Of a stretch of DNA of 43,018 nt, positions 6,696 to 14,728 are shown one piece after another. The notes beneath the pieces are model-generated. The model saw only the letters and a list, made by a program, of their open reading frames with translations, was not told where the DNA came from and did no database searches. The position numbers and the translations under genes were made by a program. How positions within the stretch are numbered: position 1 is the stretch's first letter; every line of letters begins with the position of its first letter. Source of the DNA: Saccharopolyspora oryzae (GTDB lineage Bacteria; Actinomycetota; Actinomycetes; Mycobacteriales; Pseudonocardiaceae); contig NZ_JAQGLA010000070.1 in assembly GCF_027853915.1 (NCBI RefSeq), positions 1 to 43,018 on the forward strand, in the 5' to 3' direction.

Positions 6696-8095
6696 ATGTC
6701 GTGCCCGCGAGTTCGCCGCTGCTGGAGCTGGCCATCGACCTGCGCCGCGACGATCCGCGCCCGCTCGCCGTCCAGCTCGCCGACGCCCTCCGGCACGCCG
6801 CGACCATCGGCCAGCTGCGCGGCGGCGACCGCTTGCCGTCGACCCGCGCGCTGGCACGCCACCTCGAGGTCAGCCGCACGGTGACCGCTGCCGCCTACGA
6901 GCAGCTGCACGCCGAGGGCTGGATCGCCGGTCGGCACGGCTCCGGGACCTACGTCACGACCAGCCCGCCCGGCGCGCAGACCGGAACGCCGAACGGCGAG
7001 TCCCGGGACGAGCGGACACCGCAGGAACCGACCGTGGTGCTGAGGCCCGGCGTGCCCTGGGCCGAAGGCATCGACCGCGCGGCATGGCGGCGGGCCTGGC
7101 GAGCGGCGGCCGACGTGGAGCCGGACTCGACACCGCACCGGGCCGGGGTGCTCTCCTACCGCGAAGCCGTCGTCGAGCACCTGCTGCGGCACCGCGGACT
7201 CGTCCTCGGCGGGCTGACGGTCGACAACGTACTCGCCACCGGGGGCACCACCGCCGCGGTCATCGAGCTGGCGTCGAGCGTGCTGGAGCCGGGGGACGCG
7301 ATCGCGGTGGAGGAGCCCGGGTACCAACGCGCGGTCGGCGCGCTGAGATCGGTCGGGGCGCGGGTGGTCCCGGCGCGCGTGGACCACGCCGGGATCGTGG
7401 TCGACGCCATCCCGGAAGGCGTGCGCGCGGTCTACTGCTCCCCGGCGCACCAGTACCCGATCGGCGGGCGGCTGCCCGCGGAGCGCCGGATAGCGCTCGT
7501 GGAGCGGGCGCGGGCCGAGGGGTGGCTGATCATCGAGGACGACTACGACGGGGAGCTGCGCTACGACGTCGCGCCGCTGCCGGTGCTCGCGTCGATGGCG
7601 CCGGACGTCGTCGTGCACCTGGGCACCACGAGCAAGATCATCTCGCCGACGCTGGGCGTGGGCTGGATGCTCGCCCCGGACCGGGTTTCCGAAGCGGTGG
7701 TGGAGCGCCGCACGCTCACCGGCACGAACCCGGCTGCCGCGGGCCAGCGCGTCCTGGCGGAGTTCGCCCGCAACGGCGACCTCGGACGCCACCTGCGTCG
7801 GCTGCGGCGCGAGCTCTCGCAGCGCCGGACCCTGGTCGTCGACGGCCTGGCGGCCGAAGGGGTGGAGGTGTTCGGCGACCGCGCCGGCGCTCACGTCGTC
7901 CTGCCCCTGCCGGACGCCGAAACCGAGCAGCGGGTCGTCGCCGAGGCGGGGGAGCGGGGTCTGGTCCTGGACGGCCTCCGCCGCCACCACTGCGGCCCGC
8001 AGCAGTGGTTCGGCCTCGCCCTCGGCTACGCCTCCTGCTCCCGCGAAGACCTGACCCGTGCCCTGCCCACCATCGCCCGGCTGTGCCGTCCCTGA
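6689..8095 (+). CDS. MocR/PdxR-type transcriptional regulator with aminotransferase domain
   Basis: A 468-residue fusion of an N-terminal GntR winged helix-turn-helix (about 13-90; RGGDRLPSTRALARHLEVSR) and a fold-type I aminotransferase-like domain. The PLP lysine is Lys316 in LGTTSKIISPTLGVGWM, with IIEDDYDGELRYD just before it. MocR proteins sense PLP or an aldimine and control vitamin B6 or amino-acid genes. The ATG at 6689 follows GGGAGA. The gene diverges from the PNPOx-like/GNAT/PaiB-like operon, its most likely target. A pair of 18-bp palindromes begins 17 bp after the stop. Confidence 0.9.
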   Translation: MPHVVPASSPLLELAIDLRRDDPRPLAVQLADALRHAATIGQLRGGDRLPSTRALARHLEVSRTVTAAAYEQLHAEGWIAGRHGSGTYVTTSPPGAQTGTPNGESRDERTPQEPTVVLRPGVPWAEGIDRAAWRRAWRAAADVEPDSTPHRAGVLSYREAVVEHLLRHRGLVLGGLTVDNVLATGGTTAAVIELASSVLEPGDAIAVEEPGYQRAVGALRSVGARVVPARVDHAGIVVDAIPEGVRAVYCSPAHQYPIGGRLPAERRIALVERARAEGWLIIEDDYDGELRYDVAPLPVLASMAPDVVVHLGTTSKIISPTLGVGWMLAPDRVSEAVVERRTLTGTNPAAAGQRVLAEFARNGDLGRHLRRLRRELSQRRTLVVDGLAAEGVEVFGDRAGAHVVLPLPDAETEQRVVAEAGERGLVLDGLRRHHCGPQQWFGLALGYASCSREDLTRALPTIARLCRP

Positions 8096-8111
8096 CTGCT
8101 CCGGGAACCCG

Positions 8112-8170
8112 CAGTTTCAATTGAAACTGTGATCCGCCGTGGGTGGGATCTGCAGTTTCAATTGAAACTG
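8112..8170. repeat. Paired-palindrome element, copy A
   Basis: Two identical perfect palindromes CAGTTTCAATTGAAACTG lie at 8112-8129 and 8153-8170, 41 bp start to start. The 23-bp spacer, read on the reverse strand, differs from that of copy C (38186-38244) at two positions, so this copy is inverted relative to B and C. The spacer contains a small GATCC/GGATC inverted repeat. It lies between mocR and ddl, 17 bp after the mocR stop. All six palindromes in the window are identical. The function is unknown: protein-binding site, terminator pair or palindromic mobile repeat. Confidence 0.85.
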
Positions 8171-8309
8171 TGGTCCACATGGTGGGAGCCGGGGGTCGGT
8201 ACGGACGGGATCTGGTCGGTCGCGGTGGGTGTCGGGGTGCTCGTTCCGGGGTCGGGGTCGGGCGCAGGTTGTGGAACGGGGATGCGGCTGGCCGGGTAGG
8301 GTCCGGCGC

Positions 8310-9401
8310 ATGACACAGCGCAAGACCCGGGTGGCGGTCGTCTTCGGCGGCCGCAGCACCGAACACGGCATCTCCTGCGTGTCCGCCGGTAGCGTGCTCG
8401 CGCACCTGGACCAGGACCGCTTCGAGATCGTGCCGGTCGGCATCACCCGCGAGGGTGCCTGGGTGCTGGGCACCGACGACCCGAAGCAGCTGGAGATCCG
8501 GGACCGCAAGGCGCCGGTGGTCGAGTCCGGCACCGCCATCGCGCTGCCCGGTGACCCCACGCGGCGCGACCTGGTGCTGCTGGGGCCGGAGCGGGGCGGC
8601 GAGGTGCTGTCGTCGGTGGACGTGGTGTTCCCGGTGCTGCACGGCGCCTTCGGCGAGGACGGCACCATCCAGGGGCTGCTCGAGATGGCCGACGTGCCCT
8701 ACGTGGGGCCGGGCGTGCTGTCCAGCGCGGTGTCGATGGACAAGGAGTACACCAAGAAGCTGCTCGCCGCGGAGGGCCTGGCGGTCGGCACCTACGAGGT
8801 GCTGCGCCGCGACCAGTCCACACTGGACGAAGCGCAGCGCGAGCGGCTCGGGCTGCCGGTGTTCGTCAAGCCCGCGCGCGCCGGGTCGTCGCTGGGCATC
8901 AGCAAGGTCACCGACTGGGCCGACCTGGACGCGGCGATCGCCGAGGCGCGGCGCACCGACCCCAAGGTGATCATCGAGGCCGCGGTGGTCGGGCGCGAGA
9001 TCGAGTGCGGCGTGCTGGAGTTCCCGGACGGCCGGATCGAGGCCTCGCAGCCCGCCGAGCTGCGCGTGACCGGCGAATCCGACTGGTACGACTACGAGTC
9101 CAAGTACCTCGACGACGTCACCGAGTTCGACATCCCGGCCAAGATCGGCGACGACGCGATCGAGCAGCTGCGCTCGGACGCGGTGACCGCCTTCCGCGCG
9201 CTGGAGTGCCAGGGCCTGGCCCGGGTCGACTTCTTCCTCTCCGAGGCCGGCGAGCTGATCGTCAACGAGGTCAACACCATGCCCGGCTTCACGTCGATCT
9301 CGCTGTACCCGCGGATGTGGGCGCACAGCGGCGTGGACTACGCGACCCTGCTGAGCATCCTCATCGACACGGCCGTCAACCGCGGCACCGGCCTGCGCTG
9401 A
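8310..9401 (+). CDS. ddl: D-alanine--D-alanine ligase
   Basis: An ATP-grasp ligase of 363 residues joining two D-alanines for peptidoglycan precursors. VAVVFGGRSTEHGISCVSAG is the N-terminal motif; VFPVLHGAFGEDGTIQGLLE, VKPARAGSSLGISKV and LIVNEVNTMPGFTSISLYP carry the substrate and metal sites. The ATG at 8310 gives the usual N-terminus; an upstream in-frame start at 8229 would add unrelated residues. It is separated from gpsA by the accessory insert, while in mycobacteria the two are adjacent. A strong shared hairpin follows the gene. Confidence 0.96.
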   Translation: MTQRKTRVAVVFGGRSTEHGISCVSAGSVLAHLDQDRFEIVPVGITREGAWVLGTDDPKQLEIRDRKAPVVESGTAIALPGDPTRRDLVLLGPERGGEVLSSVDVVFPVLHGAFGEDGTIQGLLEMADVPYVGPGVLSSAVSMDKEYTKKLLAAEGLAVGTYEVLRRDQSTLDEAQRERLGLPVFVKPARAGSSLGISKVTDWADLDAAIAEARRTDPKVIIEAAVVGREIECGVLEFPDGRIEASQPAELRVTGESDWYDYESKYLDDVTEFDIPAKIGDDAIEQLRSDAVTAFRALECQGLARVDFFLSEAGELIVNEVNTMPGFTSISLYPRMWAHSGVDYATLLSILIDTAVNRGTGLR

Positions 9402-9410
9402 CCAGCTGAG

Positions 9411-9446
9411 AACGGCCCCGGCCCCGCAACGGGGACCGGGGCCGTT
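9411..9446. terminator. Bidirectional terminator between ddl and the phosphodiesterase
   Basis: AACGGCCCCGGCCCCG (9411-9426) pairs with 9430-9446 with one bulged A, around a 3-base loop. It stands between convergent genes and can serve both. Confidence 0.8.
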
Positions 9447-9459
9447 CCACGTCCGCTGC

Positions 9460-10170
9460 TCAAGCGGCGTGGTGGAAGGTCGTCGTCACGGTGCCGCCGT
9501 CGTCGATGTGGTGCAGGGCCATCCCGGGGGCACCGTCGTCCACCATGAGCGGCCGGCGATCCGGGTCGACGCCGAGTTCGGACGCGACACCCGGAGCGCC
9601 GAGCACCGGCACGCCGGCCAGCGAGGACGCCAGCGGCGTGTGCACGTGACCGGACAGGACCGCCACCACGCGCGGGATCCGCTGGACGAGTTCGACCAGG
9701 ACGTCGGGATTGGTCAGCGGGATCGCGTCGACGAAGGGGTGCCCGATCTCGACCGGCGGTTGGTGCAGCGCCAGCACCACCTGGTGCGCGCCCTGCGCCG
9801 CGGTTCCGGCGGCCCGCACCACGTCGTCGCGGAGGAAGCCGTGGTCCTCGCCGGGCACGGTGACGTCCAATCCGATCACCCGAACCCGGTCCACTTCGAG
9901 GACCGGGCACTGCTCCTGAGCCAGCTCCGCGCGCAGCGTGGCCGGGTCGTCGTGGTTGCCCGGGATGGCGATCCACGGCGGACGGTTCGCCATCAGCTCG
10001 GCGAAAGCGCGGTACTCCTCGGGCCTGCCGCGATCGCTGATGTCGCCGGTGGCCACGATCGCATCGGGCCGACGGGGCGCGGCGAGGTCGAGCACCTGCC
10101 GCAGCCGCTCCGCGGAGGCGGGGTCGTCGGTCAGGTGCGGGTCGCTGACGTGGAGCAGGGTGGCACTCAT
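9460..10170 (-). CDS. Metallophosphoesterase, CpdA-like cyclic nucleotide phosphodiesterase
   Basis: A 236-residue calcineurin-like phosphoesterase. The metal-binding motifs occur in order: SDPHL, ATGDISDRG, GNHDD, LHQPPVE and SGHVHTPL. This set, with DPHLT at the N-terminus, is characteristic of class III cAMP phosphodiesterases (CpdA, Rv0805). The likely reaction is hydrolysis of cAMP or a related nucleotide; other phosphodiester substrates are possible. The ATG at 10170 gives the family N-terminus (MSATLLHVSD); no good ribosome site is seen, so a leaderless or upstream GTG start is possible. The gene is an insertion relative to the mycobacterial ddl-DUF3515 order. Confidence 0.82.
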   Translation of the reverse strand: MSATLLHVSDPHLTDDPASAERLRQVLDLAAPRRPDAIVATGDISDRGRPEEYRAFAELMANRPPWIAIPGNHDDPATLRAELAQEQCPVLEVDRVRVIGLDVTVPGEDHGFLRDDVVRAAGTAAQGAHQVVLALHQPPVEIGHPFVDAIPLTNPDVLVELVQRIPRVVAVLSGHVHTPLASSLAGVPVLGAPGVASELGVDPDRRPLMVDDGAPGMALHHIDDGGTVTTTFHHAA

Positions 10171-10210
10171 GATCGCCACGCTAACCACCGGCGGTGCCCA
10201 GCTGGTCCCG

Positions 10211-10828
10211 TCAGGGGAAGACCGGCTGCTTGGGGAGCTTGTCGCGCAGGATCGCCGAGAGGTCCTGGAGCGGGCCGGTTCCGGTTTCGCCGGGCAGGCT
10301 CAGCGCGACGTAGACCGGGCGGTCGACCGCCAGCCACGAGGTGTCGCCGCCCTGGTCGATCTTCAGCCAGCTCACGCCGGAGACGTCCACCAGCTGCGCG
10401 GTCGGCGTCAGCTCCGCGGGGGCGTCGATGCCGCAGCGCACCGTGATCGGGTCGTGGTCCGCGTCGCCCCACGCCACCGTCGCCCGGGGCACCGGGGCCG
10501 AGAGCTCGCGGCGCGGGACCTGGGTGCCGTCCACCGCCAGCTCGCGCGGCAGCGCGTCGATCACCGACGTGCACTCCGGCGTTTCCGCCTTCGGAGCGGG
10601 GATCGGGGCCAGCGGGAGCGGGCCTTCGCGGCGCTCCTTCACGGCGGCTTCGGCCGCCTGCTGCTCCTGGCGGGCGGTGTACCAGCCGTACGTGCCGATT
10701 CCGGCGACCGCCAGGGCGAGGAGTGCTCCGAGCGTGATCGCCACGATCAACACCGGCCGGGGCACTCCGGTCGCTGATTGGTGAACCACGTCGTCCACTA
10801 CAGCACGGCCGCCGTCGTCGCTGGACAC
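10211..10828 (-). CDS. DUF3515 membrane-anchored protein
   Basis: About 205 residues with a short cytoplasmic N-terminus, one transmembrane helix (about 25-49; PVLIVAITLGALLALAVAGIGTYGWY) and an outside domain. That domain has two cysteines (TPECTSVID, VRCGIDAPAEL) in a DUF3515-type pattern. Members sit beside ddl/thiL in many actinobacteria (Rv2980 in M. tuberculosis), which matches this place. Function is unknown; the neighbourhood hints at the cell envelope. The GTG start at 10828 gives MSSDDGG. Confidence 0.8.
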   Translation of the reverse strand: MSSDDGGRAVVDDVVHQSATGVPRPVLIVAITLGALLALAVAGIGTYGWYTARQEQQAAEAAVKERREGPLPLAPIPAPKAETPECTSVIDALPRELAVDGTQVPRRELSAPVPRATVAWGDADHDPITVRCGIDAPAELTPTAQLVDVSGVSWLKIDQGGDTSWLAVDRPVYVALSLPGETGTGPLQDLSAILRDKLPKQPVFP

Positions 10829-10843
10829 CGGCCTGGCCGCGCG

Positions 10844-10876
10844 GATGGGCGCCCTCCGCGGTGGAGGGCGCCCATC
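10844..10876 (-). terminator. Terminator of the Lrp-type gene
   Basis: GATGGGCGCCCTCC (10844-10857) and its exact reverse complement (10863-10876) form a 14-bp stem with a 5-base loop. It is just beyond the stop at 10889 on the minus strand. Confidence 0.75.
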
Positions 10877-10888
10877 AACACCGCTTCG

Positions 10889-11122
10889 TCAGAGGTGCAC
10901 CACCGGGCAGGTGAGGGTCCGGGTGATGCCTTCCACGTTCTGGATCTTGGCGACGACCATCTTGCCGAGCTGGTCGACGTTCTCCGCTTCGGCGCGCACG
11001 ATCACGTCATACGGACCGGTGACGTCCTCGGCGCTGATGACGCCTTCGAAGTCCTTGATCTCACCGGCCACGGCGGCGGCCTTGCCGACTTCGGTCTGGA
11101 TGAGGATGTATGCCTGAACCAC
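10889..11122 (-). CDS. Stand-alone Lrp/AsnC ligand-binding (RAM) domain protein
   Basis: A 77-residue protein made only of the RAM/AsnC_trans_reg domain: MVQAYILIQTEVGKAAAV, DVTGPYDVIVRAEAENVDQL and EGITRTLTCPVVHL. It has no DNA-binding helix-turn-helix. Such short proteins form rings or dimers that bind amino acids, and may modulate full-length Lrp proteins. The GTG at 11122 follows AAGGGG. The position next to thiL is conserved in actinomycetes. Its partner is not visible in the window. Confidence 0.88.
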   Translation of the reverse strand: MVQAYILIQTEVGKAAAVAGEIKDFEGVISAEDVTGPYDVIVRAEAENVDQLGKMVVAKIQNVEGITRTLTCPVVHL

Positions 11123-11219
11123 GGCGTGCCCCTTCGTCTTGCCGATGTGCTCGGGGTAGGAAACTGGCAGAAAGCTACCCCATTTGACCGAGCAGATGCT
11201 CAAGGAAGGAAGGTCCCAG

Positions 11220-12185
11220 TTGGGTCCTGATTCGTCGCAGGACGCACAGACCGTTTCCCAGTTGGGTGAGTTCGGTCTCATCGACCGGGTGACAGCGGGG
11301 CGGCCGCAGTCACCCGGAACCCTGCTCGGTCCCGGGGACGACGCAGCGGTCCTGGCCGCTCCGGACGGGCGGGTGGTGGCTTCCACCGACGTGCTCGTCG
11401 AAGGAGTGCACTTCCGTTTCGACTGGTCCACCCCGCACCAGGTGGGCCGCAAGGCCTGCGCGGTGAACCTCTCCGACATCGCCGCGATGGGCGCGGTGCC
11501 CACCGGCGTGCTGGTCGGGCTGGCCTGCGCCCCGGACCTGCCCACGAGCGTCGCCGACGAGCTGCTCGACGGCATGTGGGAAGAAGCACAGCGGGTCGGC
11601 ATCGGCATCGTCGGCGGCGACATGGTGTCGTCGACCTCACTGACGATCTCCGTCACGGCCCTCGGCGATCTGCAGGGCCGGGAGCCGGTGACCCGCTCCG
11701 GGGCGCGCCCCGGCGACGTGGTGGCGGTGGCCGGTCGGCTCGGCTGGTCGGCGGCCGGGCTGGCCGTGCTCGGGCGGGGGTTCCGCTCCCCGGTCGCGGT
11801 GGTCGGCGCGCACCGCGTCCCGGAACCGCCGTACGAGGCCGGTCCGCAGGCGGCGCTGGCCGGCGCGACATCCATGATGGACACGTCCGACGGCCTGCTG
11901 GCCGACCTCGGCCACATCGCGACGGCCTCGCAGGTCGCCATCGACGTGCGCACCGAGCAGGTGGAGGTGCCGCAGCGGCTCACCGAGGTCGCCTCGGCGC
12001 TCGGCGCCGACGCCCGGCACTGGGTGCTCACCGGCGGCGAGGACCAGGCCCTGATCGCCACGTTCCCGGCGGAGCAGGAGCTGCCGGAGGGCTGGCGGGA
12101 GATCGGCGTGGTCGCCGAAGGTTCGGGCGTCACCGTGGACGGCGGCGAGTACGCCGGCCCGAGCGGCTGGGAGCACTGGCGCTAG
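11220..12185 (+). CDS. thiL: Thiamine-monophosphate kinase
   Basis: Phosphorylates thiamine monophosphate to the cofactor thiamine diphosphate. It is an AIRS/PurM-type fold. Motifs in order are LGPGDDAAVL, STDVLVEGVHF, NLSDIAAMGA, GIVGGDMVSS, MMDTSDGLLADL and LTGGEDQAL, all intact. I place the start at the TTG at 11220 (MGPDSSQDAQTVSQLGEFG), giving 321 residues, because GGAAGGAAGG stands at about 11203-11212 with ideal spacing. Starts at 11184 or 11196 would put that site inside the gene. No TPP riboswitch was seen upstream. It is divergent from the Lrp-type gene. Confidence 0.93.
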   Translation: MGPDSSQDAQTVSQLGEFGLIDRVTAGRPQSPGTLLGPGDDAAVLAAPDGRVVASTDVLVEGVHFRFDWSTPHQVGRKACAVNLSDIAAMGAVPTGVLVGLACAPDLPTSVADELLDGMWEEAQRVGIGIVGGDMVSSTSLTISVTALGDLQGREPVTRSGARPGDVVAVAGRLGWSAAGLAVLGRGFRSPVAVVGAHRVPEPPYEAGPQAALAGATSMMDTSDGLLADLGHIATASQVAIDVRTEQVEVPQRLTEVASALGADARHWVLTGGEDQALIATFPAEQELPEGWREIGVVAEGSGVTVDGGEYAGPSGWEHWR

Positions 12186-12196
12186 GTGGAGATGTG

Positions 12197-12234
12197 AAAG
12201 GGCCCCGGTGCGCCGAAGCGCTCCGGGGCCCTTT
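12197..12234. terminator. Bidirectional terminator between thiL and the MHS transporter
   Basis: AAAGGGCCCCGG (12197-12208) pairs perfectly with CCGGGGCCCTTT (12223-12234), leaving a 14-base loop. An A-run on one side and a T-run on the other suit both convergent genes. Confidence 0.8.
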
Positions 12235-12246
12235 TCCGCGACCGGG

Positions 12247-13581
12247 TCAGCTCGCCGAGGACGGCGCCTCGGAAGGGGCGTGCTGCATGAGCGGCTTCCC
12301 CGCGGTCTCCTTCATCAGCAGGATCGGCACCAGGGCCACCAGCGCCGCGCCCATCAAGTAGTACGCCGGGAACATGGTGTTGCCGGTGCTCTTGACGACC
12401 GCGTCGTTGACCAGCGGCGCGGTGCCGCCGAAGGCCGCGGTGGAGATGTTGTAGCCGATGCAGAAGGCCGCGTAGCGGACCTTGGTCGGGAACATCGCGG
12501 GTAGCGTCGCGGCCAGCGGGCCGATCAGCTGCACGTGCCCGATCGCCAGCAGCGCCAGACCGCAGACCGTGGTCAGCACGGTGCCCTGGGCGATCAGCAG
12601 GAACGCCGGGATGGGCAGGACGATGAAGCAGATCGCCGCGGACAGGAACAGCGGTTTGCGGCCGACCCGGTCCGACAGCGCGCCGATCGGCGTGATGATC
12701 ACCATCATGAACAGCACGGTGAGCAGCAGCGGCACCAGGACCTGGTAGTCCTGACCCTCCGGCACGCTGAGCGTGTCCTTCAGGTAGGTCTCCATGTAGG
12801 TCAGGATCGTGTAGTTCGCGATGTTGATCAGGACCACGATGCCCATCAGGATCAGCAGCTGGCGCCACCACTCCTTGAGCAGGTCCTTCAGCGGCGATTT
12901 GGCGACCTCGTGGGTGGCCTCCAGCTCCTTGAACGCCGGGGTGTCCTCCAGCTTGCTCCGGAGGTAGAGCCCGACGGCGCCGAGCGGACCGGCGATCAGG
13001 AACGGAATGCGCCAGCCCCAGTCCGCCATTCCGTCGGTGCCGATGTTCAAGATCAGGATTGTCGGCACCAGCGCGCCGAGTCCGAATCCGACCAGAGTTC
13101 CGAATTCCAGCCAGCTGCCCCAGAATCCGCGCTTGCGGTCAGGTGCGAACTCCGCGATGTAGGTGGCGGCACCACCGTATTCACCGCCGGTGGAGAAGCC
13201 CTGCAACAAGCGGCACAGGAGCAACAGCATCGGCGCCAAGATTCCGATGGTGTCGTAGGTCGGCAACAATCCGATGACGAATGTTGATCCCGACATCAAC
13301 AAGATCGTCAGGGCGAGTACCTTCTGCCGCCCGATTCGGTCGCCCAGCGGCCCGAAGAACAGGCTGCCCAGCGGCCGGAACAGGAAGGAGATGGCGAAGA
13401 CGCCGAAGGCGGAGACCGTCTCCCACGGGCCGGGAAAGAACTGGTGACCGACGTAGGCCGCGACGTAGGCGTATACCCCGAAGTCGTACCACTCCGTGGT
13501 ATTTCCGATTGCGGCGGCGCCGACCGCGCGGCGCAGCAGTGCGCGCTGCTCGGGTGTTTCGGCTTTCTCCTGCGAAGTCAT
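12247..13581 (-). CDS. MHS family (metabolite:H+ symporter) MFS transporter
   Basis: A 444-residue inner-membrane transporter with 12 predicted hydrophobic segments. GNTTEWYDFGVYAY in helix 1 and GPLGDRIGRQKVL (MFS motif A) in loop 2-3 are signatures of the MHS family (ProP, ShiA, KgtP). LQGFSTGGEYGGAATYIAEFAPDRKRGFWGS is the motif B/helix 4-5 region. The substrate is probably a carboxylate or compatible solute such as proline/betaine, shikimate or 2-oxoglutarate, and cannot be fixed from sequence. The ATG at 13581 (MTSQEKAE) is chosen, with GGAGG 14 bp upstream. It is an insertion between thiL and ung relative to mycobacteria. Confidence 0.88.
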   Translation of the reverse strand: MTSQEKAETPEQRALLRRAVGAAAIGNTTEWYDFGVYAYVAAYVGHQFFPGPWETVSAFGVFAISFLFRPLGSLFFGPLGDRIGRQKVLALTILLMSGSTFVIGLLPTYDTIGILAPMLLLLCRLLQGFSTGGEYGGAATYIAEFAPDRKRGFWGSWLEFGTLVGFGLGALVPTILILNIGTDGMADWGWRIPFLIAGPLGAVGLYLRSKLEDTPAFKELEATHEVAKSPLKDLLKEWWRQLLILMGIVVLINIANYTILTYMETYLKDTLSVPEGQDYQVLVPLLLTVLFMMVIITPIGALSDRVGRKPLFLSAAICFIVLPIPAFLLIAQGTVLTTVCGLALLAIGHVQLIGPLAATLPAMFPTKVRYAAFCIGYNISTAAFGGTAPLVNDAVVKSTGNTMFPAYYLMGAALVALVPILLMKETAGKPLMQHAPSEAPSSAS

Positions 13582-13955
13582 GGTTTTGCGGCCCACCTCC
13601 GGGTCATGCCGTCCACGGCCGTGGTCGATCGACAACTTCGCCAGAACCTAGCCGAGTAGCCACTGGCGGGCCACCAAATGGCCATGATTGGCGCATTCCG
13701 ATGGTATTTCTTTAATGCAAAGGGACGCTGTTCTGGCGCTCTGAACGGCGCTCCGGTGGGTTGCGGATTTGACAGCTGAATTCGCCGGATGACTAGCGAA
13801 AATGCAACCATCGGGTGATGGTCGGTCACGGGCGTGGCCAATATCGCAGCGATTCGTTACTTCGATCGTGTGTGACGTGCGACACATTCGCGAGTTGGGT
13901 GGTGGATCTCGGGGGTGCCGCCGGTCGATCTCGGCGGCTCGTTAGGGTGCTCTGC
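13582..13955. other. Divergent intergenic region between the transporter and ung
   Basis: No gene is supported in these 374 bases. The region should hold the promoters of both genes and is more AT-rich than the flanks around 13680-13870. A CRP/GlxR-like half-palindrome is listed separately at 13871. Confidence 0.5.
13871..13886. promoter_or_regulatory. Possible CRP/GlxR-type site
   Basis: TGTGACGTGCGACACA resembles the cAMP-receptor consensus TGTGA-N6-TCACA, with one mismatch in the right half. It lies 70 bp before the ung start and about 290 bp before the transporter start. A CpdA-like phosphodiesterase is encoded 4 kb away, so cAMP control is plausible but unproven. Confidence 0.25.
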
Positions 13956-14630
13956 ATGACCGCGCGTCCACTGCACGAACTCGTCGAGGCCGGGTGGGCC
14001 GAGGCCCTCGCCCCGGTCGCGGAGAAGGTCAAGGAGGCGGGCGAGTTCCTGCGCGCCGAGGTCGCGGCGGGACGCCAGTACCTGCCGGCACCCGAGCACG
14101 TGCTGCGCGCGTTCCAGCAGCCCTTCGACGAGGTCCGGGTGCTGATCGTCGGCCAGGACCCGTACCCGACGCCGGGCCACGCGGTGGGACTCAGCTTCTC
14201 GGTCGCTCCCGGCGTCGCACCGCCGCGGAGCCTGGTCAACATCTACCGCGAGTACACCGAGGACCTGGGGCACCCGAAGCCGACCAGCGGCGACCTGACG
14301 CCCTGGACCGAGCGCGGCGTGCTGCTGCTCAACAGGAGCCTGACGGTCGAACCCCGCAAGCCCGGCTCGCACCGCGGCAAGGGCTGGGAGCAGGTCACCG
14401 CGCAGGCCATCCGCGCGCTCGCCGCCCGCGACAAGCCGCTGGTGGCGATCTTGTGGGGCCGCGACGCCCGCGATCTCCGCCCGCTGATGCCGGGCGTGGA
14501 CTGCGTCGAGTCGGCGCACCCGAGCCCGATGTCGGCCGACCGCGGCTTCTTCGGTTCGCGACCGTTCAGCCGGGTCAACGAGCTGCTGGCCGCCAAGGGC
14601 GTCGAGCCCATCGACTGGAAGCTCCCGTAA
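13956..14630 (+). CDS. ung: Uracil-DNA glycosylase, family 1
   Basis: Base-excision repair enzyme of 224 residues that removes uracil from DNA. The catalytic water-activating loop GQDPYPTPGHAVGLSFSV contains Asp68. The uracil-recognition strand LLLNRSLTV supplies Asn126, and the leucine/minor-groove loop SAHPSPMSADRGFFGSRPF contains His188. The ATG at 13956 yields a normal N-terminus. The gene lies between thiL and rpmB as in mycobacteria. No odd residue changes were seen. Confidence 0.95.
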   Translation: MTARPLHELVEAGWAEALAPVAEKVKEAGEFLRAEVAAGRQYLPAPEHVLRAFQQPFDEVRVLIVGQDPYPTPGHAVGLSFSVAPGVAPPRSLVNIYREYTEDLGHPKPTSGDLTPWTERGVLLLNRSLTVEPRKPGSHRGKGWEQVTAQAIRALAARDKPLVAILWGRDARDLRPLMPGVDCVESAHPSPMSADRGFFGSRPFSRVNELLAAKGVEPIDWKLP

Positions 14631-14728
14631 CTCCCGTTTTCGCTGGTCACCCAGTCTGGATTTCAGTACCGCCCGGTCGTACATTTGCCCTTGCCGGAAG
14701 TTGCGCTCGGGGCGGAAGAAGGCTCGTC

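Noticed and set aside
8112..8170. Possible minimal CRISPR array because of repeated units with spacers.
   Set aside because: Only two units per locus, perfect palindromes, and the spacer is conserved between loci instead of unique; no cas genes are present.
11123..11219. TPP riboswitch upstream of thiL.
   Set aside because: The spacer is under 100 bp and shows no thi-box sequences.
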